64,000 nt of DNA, taken from contig CM021316.1 in NCBI GenBank assembly GCA_010645155.1, positions 6,934,288 through 6,998,287 on the forward strand. The letters run 5' to 3'. Positions 1 through 11,030 of the stretch are shown here, piece by piece (the stretch's first letter is position 1; each line of letters starts with the position of its first letter). This DNA comes from Tigriopus japonicus (taxonomy: Eukaryota; Arthropoda; Copepoda; Harpacticoida; Harpacticidae). The notes beneath the pieces are model-generated. The model ran no database searches. It saw only the letters and a program-made list of their open reading frames with translations, and had not been told where the DNA came from. The position numbers were made by a program, and so were the translations under genes.

Positions 1-304
1 CCTCTGTATTTACTAGATCTCAATGGACAGATTGGGTAAGTTGAATGCAATCTGGTATTAATAAACGCTTTACGATTCAAGCTCTTTGATCCGTTGATGA
101 TGCGTCGGAAATGATCATTTTCACTTTTGTAAACAACTTCCAACCCTTCTTTTTTAGGTTGAAATCGCCCATCACGAGTACCCGCTCCAGATTTGAAGCT
201 GCCGATAGCATTTGAGATAACTCATTTGTGATATTATCCATGTCAAGCCCCTTGAACATGAATTTGCCAAGTTTATTCAACAAAACATATCCAAGCAGCC
301 ATTA
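1..304 (-). mobile_element. Decayed non-LTR retrotransposon (LINE) endonuclease fragment
   Basis: Read on the minus strand, 304 to 77 encodes a peptide with VLVMGDFNL followed four residues later by W. This is the Asp-Asn core of the AP-type endonuclease domain carried by CR1/L2/Jockey-like LINEs. After a stop at 77-79 the reading frame shifts. A different minus frame then gives CIQLTQSVH, a stop and DLVNTE, which resembles the LTQxV..PTR..LDLV stretch that normally follows GDFN in these elements. The copy is therefore frameshifted, carries stops and is cut by the window edge. No reverse transcriptase part is visible. In intact elements this domain nicks target DNA to prime reverse transcription. 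The motif is seen; the clade assignment is inference from motif style. Confidence 0.6.
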
Positions 305-472
305 AGACTTTCCAAAATGGGCAAGCAGTAATGAAGAAACAAATTAAACAATCAAGGGCAGGGTGAATTTGATAATCATCGAACTTTGACAAATGTCTCA
401 GTTACGTTGCTGCCACTCTTCTGCTTTCGATGATAGGTTGGTTGTTGAGGTAGTTATGGTATAGTAGAAGTA

Positions 473-650
473 TATCTAGAAGTATGAGGGAAACACAGAA
501 GAAGCATATGAGATGGAGTAGAAATAGTCATGCTCGATTAAGTTTTACTACATAAGCTGCGTTTTTCAATCCCAGCTTCTGCAGCGAAACTTGATCAAGC
601 ATGGTTATTTCTACTTCGCCTCATATGCTTCTTTCATGCTTCTAATATTC
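473..650. repeat. Imperfect inverted repeat (hairpin) unit
   Basis: The arm at about 498-546 (GAAGAAGCATATGAGATGGA and onward) is repeated in reverse complement at about 584-635, with roughly 40 bp between. Weaker similarity extends the arms outward to about 473 and 650. The loop carries a smaller GCTGC/GCAGC pairing. It could be a small foldback element or the terminal part of the repeat that follows directly at 645. No coding content is seen. Confidence 0.6.
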
Positions 651-911
651 GTGGATTGACTATGCATTACCTGATTAAGCGACAAAATCAAAACAAAGAG
701 AAAAACTGTTCAAGCAGCTTGCAAGAAATAAGGGTTCGAGTTTTCGGCTCTTGAAAAACTTGTTTTGTCAAGCTCGCCCTCAACTACGATAGAGAGGAGA
801 CAGATTTCATCGCATGATGTGCGGTCACTCTGTGGAAATCAAAACAAGAGAAAGATGTTCACAGCTTACAACTGATAAACCTCAAAATTTTGTAAGCTGT
901 TTTGCGTTTGT
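645..911 (+). repeat. Dispersed repeat, copy A (uninterrupted)
   Basis: This stretch matches 3342-3526 and 3902-3981 closely. Landmarks shared by both copies are GGGTTCGAGTTTTCGGCTCT, GATAGAGAGGA, GTGCGGTCACTCT, GAAATCAAAACAAGA and TTTTGTAAGCTG. Inside it, CAGCTTACA (about 865) and TGTAAGCTG (about 893) can pair. ACTCTGTGGA (827-836) is mirrored by TCCACAGAGT (962-971). It is an interspersed repeat of unknown class and I see no transposase reading frame. Confidence 0.7.
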
Positions 912-971
912 CAATACTTCAAAATTACCTCAACAACCGACCTTTCGTTTAGTTTAGCTAATCCACAGAGT

Positions 972-3341
972 TCCAGAGTGGACATGTTCAGCCACACTCT
1001 GCTAACAATTTATCGGTGAATTTTCAGGCCCCAGCTGACCTCTTGATTGATCACTTGCGCCCAAATAAGCTCACATTCTTTGACCACAACATTCCAAAAC
1101 AACCACAACAGCCATGTACAAACGGTAGGACAGTTTGCGCTAACTATCCACTGAACAAACTGTATTTGTTTGTTTGGGCACAACGCACCATGAAAAAAAA
1201 CAAGTTTTCTCATCCAATCATTGCTATTCGACAGCTTGTCCAAAGAAATCTTCATAATGCCCGCCCTGTGAGCTAATCGATCAGAATGAAAATTTTGACG
1301 TTGTATTTTTGAGGCGGAGAAGTCATTTTTTAATTCCAGAAACTTTTAAGACCAGCTTTAAGATGAAAATGCAATACCAAACATTTTTTTGAACTTAGGC
1401 ACGGGCGAAAACTCTACAATGATACTTGAAATATGCTAAAACATAAATAATTAAAAATCTACTTTGACTAAACTCTTTCATGTACTCAGAGCACTGTTGT
1501 TCTAAAGTGTTTCAGAATTTGTGTATCTACAGTATCTGCCGAATTTCTTTTCAAAGGCCTTTTTGTTCAGCATTCTCGAAGGACCTGAAAGTGAGAGTTT
1601 TTTCCCCAAAAATCACAAGGTGCAAGGTTGCAAAAAGAACTTAAACAGGACCCAAAAAGCTCAATGGAAGCGTAGGTCCCACTGCAAGCGTAATGACGAT
1701 GTATTTGTTTCCCAACTTGATGTAGAAACACGCGGGAGAAAAAGTAAGCCACAACAGCTTATGTTTTCAACTTCAAATTCATGCCGCGTTAGTTGGGCGA
1801 ATCACTTTACAGCGCTTGGACTGTTTAGGTGAGACTGGATTTTGATTGGAGGAAGCTAGTCAGATGTCTTTGGAGACAGGCTTGCCCGATGAGGCTTGCC
1901 CGCAAAACATTCGCTTATTTTTTTACCGCGCAAGGATGTCCCGGCTTGCCCAACACATCCACCTTCAAGTGGGATCATCTCCAAAGACATCCGTGCATCC
2001 GAACTTACGTACAAGAGAAGAAGAGTGGTGCTATTTGGCACTGACAAAGATTTTGGACACAACACGGGGAACTATCGGTAAAAGTATAACGGCATCTCGG
2101 AACAGAAAATTGGCTATAATAAAATCAAGAGTTTTTTTTTTAACTTGAAGCAAATTTGTGAGGGTAAATTTTGGATTAAAAAAATATCACCACCCTTGCC
2201 TGTATTTTATGTGTTTCCTGTGATCAATGTGTAAATTCACAAAATTAGCAAGAAAATTAAGTAATACATATTTATTTTTTTCTTATCCATAAAAAGACGC
2301 AGGTAAGTGCTTTTTATATTTAATGTGTCAACTAATTTTCAGCTTCTTTTGTCAGCTTTACAAGGTTTCAATAAGTTGCATGTTAATGGGCTTTATGGGA
2401 GGGATTTTATGTGATGTCAGATTTGATATATTAAGAAAAAGCAACCAAACCCCGAGATTTGAAAAAAGTATCATCATTGCAGTGTTGTCCGTTAAAACGT
2501 TATTGTCTTATAGATCTTTTTGTTTCAACATATGATTTTGCCTTTTTCAACTCTTTGTCAGATTTCGCCATGCTTATTTTGCCAGACAAACAAGTCGGAA
2601 GACATGTCTTCTGATAAGTGTGAAAGTTAGGTAAAAGGAAGAAATATATAAACCTGGTAATTTGAACAATTAATTTCTCATCTCCACAACTTGAAGTTGG
2701 AATTGCAATTCTTGACATTTTTTGAAAAATATGTGTTATTGCCAGCAGCTTAAATTTGGCTACTGAAATTAAAATGAAGGGGGTTCTTCTGAATTTTTAA
2801 ATCAGGAATGCCTGACTTTAAATAAAAAGATGGCCAGAGGAGACCTGTTCCGCAGGCAACCAAAACTGAAAACAAGTAATTTGTTACATCAAAGGTTTGC
2901 AATTTCTCCTTGTGTTTTCAAATTTCTTTGCAATACTCCTCAACATACATAATCCAAGCCATTGGTCTATTGGTCTTAAATGTAATATTAAAAAATCTAA
3001 TTCTTGGAAACTTAGACAACTTTTGGCAAGCCTAGACTGTTAACACCATGTGGTCTGTAATATGATATGGTAATCCCTCCCATTGTATTGGGTAAAGTCT
3101 TTTGGTAAAATATCTCGAGTAAGTGAAAAATTTAATAAAACTGTGTGATTCTGACAAGATGGGACTTGAGAATGAGAGAACACCGGAGAAACGTCGATCT
3201 ATTTGATTTTAATATACATGAGCTATTTGTATTTGTGCATCTAACATGCAACCTGACAAGTTGATCGTTTTTGATGCTTTCATGCAAATTCCTTGGTTTG
3301 TATGAAATTTGTATGGTTGTATGTCTTGCTATACTATCCTG
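972..3341. other. Gene-free stretch, no recognised feature
   Basis: Short open frames exist on both strands, the longest about 100 codons near 1521-1832. They overlap each other and show no family motif. From about 2090 the DNA becomes AT-rich with T- and A-runs. ACGCAG|GTAAGT at about 2301 looks like a splice donor, but nothing else supports an exon there. Confidence 0.6.
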
Positions 3342-3981
3342 GTATTCATGGATTGACTTTGCATTATTAAGTGACAACATCAAACAAAGTGAAAAACTGT
3401 TCAAGCACCTTGCCAGAAATCAGGGTTCGAGTTTTCGGCTCTTGAAAAAACTTGTTTCATCTAGCTCATTTTGAACTATGATAGAGAGGATGGCAGATTT
3501 CAACGCATGAGGTGCGGTCACTCTATAGAGAATGTGAACTAAATATGTCGGTGTACCAATTTTCCCCCATAAGTGGAGACAAACAAAAGGGAGGTAAAAG
3601 CTCAAAGTCAATCACATATTGGTCACATATTGATAATCATTTCACAATTGTCATCTTAAGTATGCAAAAGTAAATTATCCTAACCAGAACATTAGCTTTA
3701 AGTAAAGTCACTTGACGTAACTGTCTTTAGTGATTTATACGCACTTATTTCTTGACTAGGTTTAACAAACCACCCCACCCAGCACTTGCTTATCTTCTCA
3801 TTTTGGCTACCCTACTGTTTCTCTGCACTTCGGCCTAGCTGACCAGCACAGATATGAGGATAAAAGGGCTAGATTTCACTAGATTTGGAATTGTTCACAA
3901 CCTCTATTGAAATCAAAACAAGAAAAAGATGTTCACAGCTTAAACCTTATCATCCTCAAAATTTTGTAAGCTGCTTTGCGT
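3342..3981 (+). repeat. Dispersed repeat, copy B, split by an insertion
   Basis: The segment 3342-3526 aligns with 645-833 and the segment 3902-3981 aligns with 828-911. The pieces are separated by about 375 bp that copy A lacks. CTCTAT occurs at both junctions (3521-3526 and 3902-3907), as expected for a target duplication. The inserted stretch has TGTGAAC near its left end (3533-3539) and GTTCACA near its right end (3893-3899). It encodes nothing recognisable. Copy B continues rightwards into the foldback starting near 3985. Confidence 0.65.
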
Positions 3982-3984
3982 TCA

Positions 3985-4362
3985 AAATTTACCAATTTTG
4001 CTCCCATTCAAGGGAATATCTTATATTTTACACGAGCTGTGGTTTATGTTACAAGGAGTTTCTACACTAAATTTCAGTTCAATCAATCGACGGAGGCAAA
4101 AGTTATATGCTTTTTAACGCCAAGCAAAGGCGGAAAATCCGGAAAATGAACTCGTTCTCCCTCTTGTTGAAAGATCTTCTTGCAACAAGAGGTAGGACAA
4201 GCTCATTTTCCACCTACGCTTGGCTGAACTTCAAAGAAACCTTACTTTTGACTCCGTCGTTCGATTGAGCTGAAAATTGGTTGACAGATATCTTGTTACA
4301 TAAACCATAGCTGCTGCAAAGTATGAGATATTCTCTTGAAAGGGAGCAAAGATGATAAATCA
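3985..4362. repeat. Long foldback (inverted repeat, arms about 180 bp)
   Basis: The left arm (about 3985-4169) and the right arm (about 4183-4362) are reverse complements with moderate divergence. Paired landmarks are TGCTCCC/GGGAGCA, GGTTTATGT/ACATAAACC, TCAATCGACGGAG in the left arm against its diverged partner in the right, GCCAAGC/GCTTGGC, and an exact CCTCTTGTTG/CAACAAGAGG pair at the centre. The loop is 13 nt. Both arms read as similar short peptides, a by-product of the duplication. A foldback transposon or a head-to-head pair of repeat copies would explain it. A transcript would form a long hairpin RNA. Confidence 0.7.
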
Positions 4363-4504
4363 AAAAAGATAAAAAAAGAACCAACTCAGTCCTGCAGTAT
4401 GCGAGGTCTATACTAGTTTCTGCCTTGGGCATACATTCTCCAAACCTTCAGAGTAACGTTTAGTTGTGCCCCATTGGTGTTGTTCGCGATTGTTGCCTAC
4501 CTTC

Positions 4505-4904
4505 ATGGATTGCTCTTCTTTGTCGCCAAGGGAAGATCACAACGGTACCAAGAGTACCTCCTCCAACAATAACATCATCAACAACAACGACGGCAACGAG
4601 GACGATGAGGACGTGGTCGTTGGGGAAGAACTTGAAGAAGTAGAAGAAAAAAGCGTACGAGGATTCGAGCGAGAGAGGATATGAGGAGGACAAGAACATC
4701 ATGGGGGAGGGAAAAAAGACGGGCGCCTGCCGTTCTGTCTTCCAAAATGAGCGGGCGAATTTGACGGCGATCCTCGCAAACGAGGACAAGGGAGTATGGA
4801 ACAATCGTAGTCAAGCCAGCCAGCAACACAAGCGGCACGCTCACATGTACGTAGGGGGATACCAGTTCTACCGAGGACCAGCTGTATTCGCAATGTGGGA
4901 CTGA
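4505..4904 (+). pseudogene. Possible short coding remnant in two overlapping frames, unrecognised
   Basis: An ATG at 4505 opens 60 codons ending at 4684. They hold an Asn-rich part followed by an acidic part (GNEDDEDVVV, GEELEEVEE). The frame open from 4644 to a TGA at 4902-4904 begins KKKAYEDSSERGYEEDKN and ends RGPAVFAMWD. The two overlap around a run of six A at 4647-4652, where one base fewer would join them. Codon third positions look more C/G-rich than in surrounding frames, hinting at coding origin. A long antisense frame also covers the region, so chance is a real alternative. I recognise no family. Confidence 0.25.
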
Positions 4905-5920
4905 GCATGGATATACTGACAGAAGAGGATGCGAAGACAGCTGTTTGTTGTTTTTTTTGATGGCCTAATGAGGCCCTATGGACTGAACGATAGGCAAGTG
5001 TTATGGAATCAATATTCAATATTTCATAATGAATCAGTGAATAAATTGTCTAGCCATCATTCTGGTATGTGTATCTGTCTCTTAGAGATAATTAAATGCA
5101 ACCCACTCTTGGGTAAATCACGTTCATCACTCATTATCAACCCTGTTCTACTTATCCTGAAATACCACTGGTTTCATATTATAAGTACCTATCAACACCA
5201 TCAAAGTGAAGAATATAGTGCTCCATGAAGGTGATCTGTTCTTTACTTCATTCTGCATGAATAATCATTCAGAGGGAATCATCAACAACTCAACTATAAG
5301 TTGATGAATAATTTGTTCAATATTGTGCTTCCTCTCGGTTTGGCCTGTCAAAATGTTGCTATTTGGCATCTAATGGACTTCAAGCATTTCAGACGGTAAA
5401 ATAATGACTAGAAATGTTGTTTTTATGGGGAAGATTGTGGATGCTTTGGGTGTAAGTTTCATTTTTAATAACAGGGCCACAGTTTTCCAAAAACACGCTC
5501 AATTTCCATGAAACTTCATCCGTGTATAATTGAACCCGTTGTCTGAAGCTGGTATTTTTATATTCAAGTAATACATGCGTTTAATTGAGATCCACTCTCA
5601 GTTTTGTGTGAGACATTGATCTGAAGCAGCTCAGTTTCGACTTATTCCGGAGAACAGAAAACATCAGTATAGAAATTAATGGCAGGAAAAGGAGCGCTAT
5701 CTCATGCTGTAACTTTGTTCTGTAGTGATGTTTGCTATCAAACACCTTATTCTATCGTCTTTTGGTAATTTCATTCAAATTCACTGCAGAGCCGCACCGT
5801 TTTAAGGTCCTCATTGGGCTTCGCGTCAGCTGAAGTTCGCGTCCTGTGGTGAGAGGTTCCTGGACTGAGGAGTTACGAACTAACTGGCAGAACTGTTTTT
5901 CAGACTTGAGACTGCAACGG
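4905..5920. other. Gene-free stretch
   Basis: This is mostly AT-rich unique sequence. One 99-codon open frame (4929-5228) has no family motif and unremarkable codon use. From about 5770 the base composition rises in G+C towards the MITE at 5929. I see no repeat or RNA gene. Confidence 0.6.
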
Positions 5921-5928
5921 GTGGGAAG

Positions 5929-6242
5929 CACAGACCATATAATGGCTAGACCTCGCTTCGTGCGAGAAAAAGGTGGACAACTTTGCTTCATCAGCTGGTA
6001 CATAACACTACACCCCAAAATGGTGGGAATTTCGAACTTTTCAAAATTTTGCCAGCAAGGCCAAATCCTGAACAAACTCAACGTACCGTACGTACTTTGT
6101 TCTCGACGCGAGCGAACGTCGTTACTTCTGAGCACGCGGTCGCCCTGAGATTTTGAAGCTAGCGCAGCTGGGCCAAGTGGTGTCACTTTTCTCTCGCCGA
6201 CGGTACGGGCCAATGCGACATCTAGTCATTATATGATCTGTG
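5929..6242. mobile_element. hAT-type MITE with 8-bp target duplication
   Basis: The 22-bp ends (5929-5950 and 6221-6242) are inverted copies matching at 20 positions. They start CACAGAYCATATAATG and end in CTAGA. They are flanked on both sides by the identical octamer GTGGGAAG (5921-5928 and 6243-6250). That octamer fits the nTnnnnAn target consensus of the hAT superfamily. The left GCGAGAAAAAGG and the right TTTTCTCTCGC add a subterminal inverted match. At 314 bp it encodes no transposase, so it is a non-autonomous element. The 153-codon minus-strand open frame over it is accidental. Confidence 0.8.
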
Positions 6243-6263
6243 GTGGGAAGTAAGGCAAGCGAC

Positions 6264-6304
6264 CGAGAGAGAGACACAGAGAGAGAGAGACTCAGAAGGA
6301 GGAG
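6264..6304. promoter_or_regulatory. GAGA-rich tract
   Basis: Clustered GAGAG repeats (GACCGAGAGAGAGACACAGA and following) lie just right of the MITE. In arthropods such GAGA clusters are binding sites for GAGA-factor type proteins near promoters. They are also common simple repeats in this window (25254-25300 and 36211-36234), so a promoter role is only suggested. Confidence 0.25.
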
Positions 6305-6876
6305 GAGGAATCGAGGATCGACTTGAACTGGCAACACGCGTTCCCGAGTTTGTTCGGCTTCTCTCTATTCACAACATGAGAGTTACATGAGCGGACGAAA
6401 GAGCGTCGAGACCGAAGAAGAAGTAGTGGTAAAATATCATCAGTCTTTGTGTGATCCTTGCTTCAGTAGGGAAGGTAGAGACGAGACATTCACAAGGCAA
6501 AGGGAGTCGTCATAAGTGTGAACTAGAACCGAGTGCTGGCCGAGATCACAGAGACCTCACTCAGCCTCAGCCAAAAGAGTGTCTGACTCACGATTTTCAT
6601 CCCCTCAGTCGTCCTCGTGGGGGTGTTTGGCGCCATTTCCATTTGCGTTCACCCGGCGACTTGACCTCATCAGGTATCGTGTGTGTGAGTGTTTATTTCA
6701 CCAGCTAGCGCACTCTTTGGAAAGGCGGGTTTTCCTGATTGGGATTTGCATCCTCCAGACAAGCGCCAAGGAAGAGTAATCGCAAGACAGGGGCCATCAA
6801 TGGTTCCAAAACACCAAGATCACATCAGACTTTGGTTCAAAGTATTGTTATTCAGAGCTCCATGCCTTAGCATTAG

Positions 6877-6900
6877 CAACAACAACAACAACAACAACAG
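6877..6900. repeat. (CAA)n microsatellite
   Basis: A run of eight CAA-type triplets, followed by further CAACAACGACAACAA within 25 bp. Confidence 0.9.
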
Positions 6901-7441
6901 TGGTAACCACAACAACGACAACAAAAACCTCACTCAGACCAACAGTCATCGTTCTCTTGTTTCTCAACTGACTCAAATATTGCCAAAGATCCCTGTGTTA
7001 ACTGTTGAAAAAGTCCCCTCAAACTGAAATTTATTGTCATCATCATCATCTTCTGTGTTGGTGCCACTGTTATTCGCTTTGAATCTTTGAGATTTGTTCC
7101 CTTAATTGACGCAGGAACTCCCCCGGTGCCTGGTCAACCCTATTTCCATATATTCAGAGTCTTCTATTGCTTCTCGATTGAAATTGCTTCTCGGTTGAAC
7201 CCTTGACTGTTCGAAACATTGCCAAGTTGGACTGGCTGCTACCCGTTGGTCGAGTGGGAAGTTTGTCAAGCTCGCCAAAGAACGGTCAACGTATTGGACG
7301 GAAATCCTCGCGAGTAGTTTTTTGCCATTCAATCAGTCCAGCAAGTACATGATCCCCAAGTGAGTGCCAGTGATTAACCTCTCAAGGAGCATCATCATCC
7401 ATCGCAACTCGCTCGTCCAGGAAACTTTCAGTAATAACAAG

Positions 7442-10400
7442 GTAAGATACATAATTTTCCACATGGTTCTGAGTTACAATTGATCGCCTATGAGAACGGC
7501 TGCTACTGGCCTTTGTTCGATAATAACATTCATTTTGTCCTTATTTAGTATCTTTTTTGAGTCCCCTAAATCGTCGCGCAGCTGGCTTGATATTCTCCAA
7601 ATCGTTAGCTGTTAGTTGTGCTTGCGATGGCAGACAAACTACCTTCAATCAAAGCCTATTGCTGCTACTGAGGCACAGATATGCACTCAAATAAGCTTCC
7701 CTACACATAGTTGCACGCTCACTCACTCACAAACTGGCCTAAAGGGCCAGCCGACGGAGAATTACAAGTACTGTTGAAGGCAGGAAGACGCTATTAAGGC
7801 CTAAGAGTGCGTGAGTGAGTGTCTCTCCTCCACGGTCTGGGTCTCTCTCGTTTTCATCTTGCCTTGAACTTGATAAACTATGCCTAGTTAAACACACAAG
7901 GCCAATGTTGCTGTCGAAGAAGTGCTCTCTGTCTTGCTCGCTCACCGCTGACTCGCTGAAACCTCTCAGGACGGTCTGTTAGGCCTGTTGAATTTGCCGA
8001 AGGATAAACACGAATTTGGTTCGTCGCTCAAGAGCTTTACATAGTAGGCATATCGTTCGTGGTGGCTCACAAGTAGGGAGGCCTCAGCTGGCAGAGGCCA
8101 AACGAACGAGGAACACGAAGGCACCGATTAGTCGCTCGGAGGACCTAGTCATTCTCGTTTACCCCTTAAGTAGTTGCCGATTAGGCCTGACGAGTCAAGG
8201 TCGTCTGCACTTTTCCAAGACAATTCGGCCTCGGTAATTGTTTGGAAATGACCAAGAACATTCAACATGGAAGAGAAATGTCAAATGTTCGATTGTCATC
8301 TTTTAGGGATCGATCTTTTGTAAGCCTCCTCTAAGCAAGTTAAGCTTAACGATCATTGGTTTGACGTAATGCATAGACAAGTTATATAATTGAAACAAAG
8401 CAACTTTTTGATGCCAAAGAGACCGTACCATATGTAAGCATAATAGACGTAATAGAAATTGCTCAACGTTCTTAAAGGAACAGTTACGCGTACTTGTAGT
8501 CCTTTATTGTGCGAGTTAAGTTAGTGGATTTTTAATTATCTTTTTGAAGTTAAATGAATCTCATGTCGGGAGGGTATCATTCATTCGTTCACAAATTTTC
8601 AAACCGTTTTTCAAACTGGTTTCAAATTTTCAGACTGCTCGTTGTTTTTTTAAATATTTTTTTTTAGATTTTGACTTGCCTCAATCCTCGTAAGCAGAAC
8701 TTTAGCATCCTCAACAAGTGTAGCTTTTAATTTCAATCACATTTTCAACCGCAGTTCAGAGAGTGCGTCAATTTCTTGTGCCGGAGACAATAAATCGAAA
8801 GCAAAGTTTTGAAAAATTCAGTTCAGAGTATCAATGTACACTGTTCACCATACGAAAACGTTCGCCTCAGTTCCTTACCATAAAGAAAGTGCCATATACT
8901 AAGAGCTAATGAATTATTTAGAGTTTACTACAAGTTCCGGAGAGGGAACCTGAAATGCAATTTGCCAAGAGAGCAAAGCACGGGTAAACCTTGAATGGAC
9001 AAGGAACTGAGATGGAAGATGGCATCTTCCTAGAAGTGCCAAGGGCTCCCACAAGTGCTGCTTGAATGTTTTCCAACAACCGAGTTCAAATTGCCTTGTT
9101 TTAAGGTGATTCTCTGGACGTTCCAAAAGAGACTTAGTTCTTTATCTCAATGGCATAAGTAAGCTTAGAGTTTTTAAGAAGCTTCACAAATAGTGCCCAC
9201 TTTTCTGGGAAGGCTCGAAAATGAATGTGCCATGAAAAGGCGATAGGGCAACGTTTTGCGGCAATTAGAACATTATCATTCGTTCGACATCAACCATCTT
9301 ATTTTGTTAGACAAACTGAAAAAAGTGCCGAAAAATGGTAGAATGGGCCGAAGAATATGAAATGTAAAAAGTCGTGCATTATTGTGATAAAATTCGTTAG
9401 AATATGTCTTGTCCCCTCTATTGCTGAAATAACACGACTTGGGGGCGTACCGTGCAATTTATGATGTCTTGGGCTCGAAGTTCTCTCCTTTGTTTCCCAG
9501 AACATGAATTTTTCTCCATTTTATTAGTCGAGCTCTCCTTGTTGTTTTGGCGAACTTTGCTTGATTTTATGATTTTTCTCTTGCTTACTTTTGTGTTCTC
9601 ATTCTGCACTAAGCAACGCTTCTCATTTTCCATGGTCAGTCAGAAAAAACGGGATTGAACTTTGACCTGTCTCAAACTGGAACTTGACGTTCGCTCTTAG
9701 ATTTGAAGGATGACAACAATGTTTTTGAGGCATGGAGAATTTGACCCGACCAAGAAAATTCACTGGAAAGTGAGGTAATAGAAATATTGGTCTTTGACAA
9801 TGCTTAGTAATTTTTCTGTATGATGTCGGAAGAAGATTGGAGCGGTTCTACGAGTACCAATGTAGCAAGGCCATTACCGTAATTGTATTTTCTCGTTCGC
9901 ATAGGAACATACTGCTTGAGCGCTCCTGACTTGGGCTGAGTACTACGACATTGATTTGTCCCGTCTTGTGTGACAAATGAAACAATTTTCCATAACATAA
10001 TCATGATTTGGCCTGGCTTTCATTGTTAAGACCAAGCAATGTCTTGACAGGACTGAGTGAGTAGCGAATGGTTCTTGAGCTTGTTCACATCATGCTCCTT
10101 GAGTCTGTCTAGTGATACGTAAGTTGATAGGGCGGAGTATGTCGAGGGTAAAGCTTTCGCCTTGACGAAAGCAATCACCCAAGTACTCCCATACAAGAGC
10201 TTTGTGCCACCCGGTATATTCAAGACTTTCTAGAGCACACAACTGTCATCCGTTGCTTGATAACCAATCATAGTCATGACGAATAGTCCCTCCAATCACT
10301 GCCCAACCGTCAATTCACTCAGCCACCCGCCCACCCATCCATCTATCTATCTGACTATCCATCTATACATGTGGCTCTCAATCCATCCACTCGTGTAACC

Positions 10401-10910
10401 TTCTACAATCCATCCATCCGTTGTAATTATTTGATAACCAAAGTGTCCTCTGTGGTCTTCCACCTTGTTCTTATGGTGGTTCCATTTTCCTGGCCCGAAA
10501 ATCGGGGACAAAGAGGAAGACCCAGAAGTTAGTGTTCGGATTTTTGGCGTGTCTCTTTTTATTGTCTTTAAGGCTCAAGTACATTTTTTTAGATTAACTT
10601 AATTGATCTTGAATGAAATTTGATTGATGTCCGGCATGTCCATGAACCATTCATGAAGTGGATTGTAGATGGTAACTGAAAATATTGATTCCTTGAATGG
10701 ACCAAACTGGTTGGTATAATGTCCTAAGCAATTCAGATTACCTACGAACTCACAAAGGGTGCTTACTTGATTCCGATGCTCTCCATTGGATTTCTGACTC
10801 TTTCGGGATCTTTCAGAGCAAAAGAAGTTCTGTAGCACCACTGCGGTTGGCACTTGAATGAACTGTCCCTGGTTATGTATGTAGAGATAGAGTGTTGAGC
10901 GTTTAAATGC
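7442..10910. other. Gene-free stretch with simple repeats
   Basis: It holds ACTC repeats at about 7715-7730, a GAGTGAGTG run near 7812, an AT-rich patch with repeated CAAATTTTCA at 8590-8680, and an ATCC/ATCT run at 10333-10366. Open frames up to 84 codons occur with no recognisable protein. No RNA gene or transposon end was found. Confidence 0.6.
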
Positions 10911-11030
10911 AGTAGCAGTAGTAGTAGTAGTAGTAGTAGTAGCAGGAACAGCACTAGAATGTGTACTAGCATGTCTACTACTAGTGGTTGAAGGCGAGAG
11001 AGGAAGGAAGGAAGGAAGGAAGGAAGGGAA
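10911..11030. repeat. (TAG)n and (GGAA)n microsatellites
   Basis: The GTA/TAG triplets cover 10911-10944. The GGAA tetramers cover 11001-11028. The two tracts are only about 55 bp apart. Confidence 0.9.

Larger units (their letters stand above)
6251..7441 (+). other. Candidate non-coding exon (possible 5' UTR), low confidence
   Basis: This segment begins with a GAGAG-rich tract and carries several CpG-containing patches and CAA triplet runs. It ends at AACAAG|GTAAGATAC, a strong match to a 5' splice site around 7440. No long open frame is conserved in it. It could be the first, untranslated exon of the brat gene 52 kb downstream, or of an unrelated non-coding transcript. The donor is seen; the exon role is inference and RNA evidence is needed. 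Confidence 0.2.

Noticed and set aside
5752..6213. 153-codon minus-strand open frame
   Set aside because: It mostly covers the hAT-type MITE at 5929-6242, so the frame is accidental.
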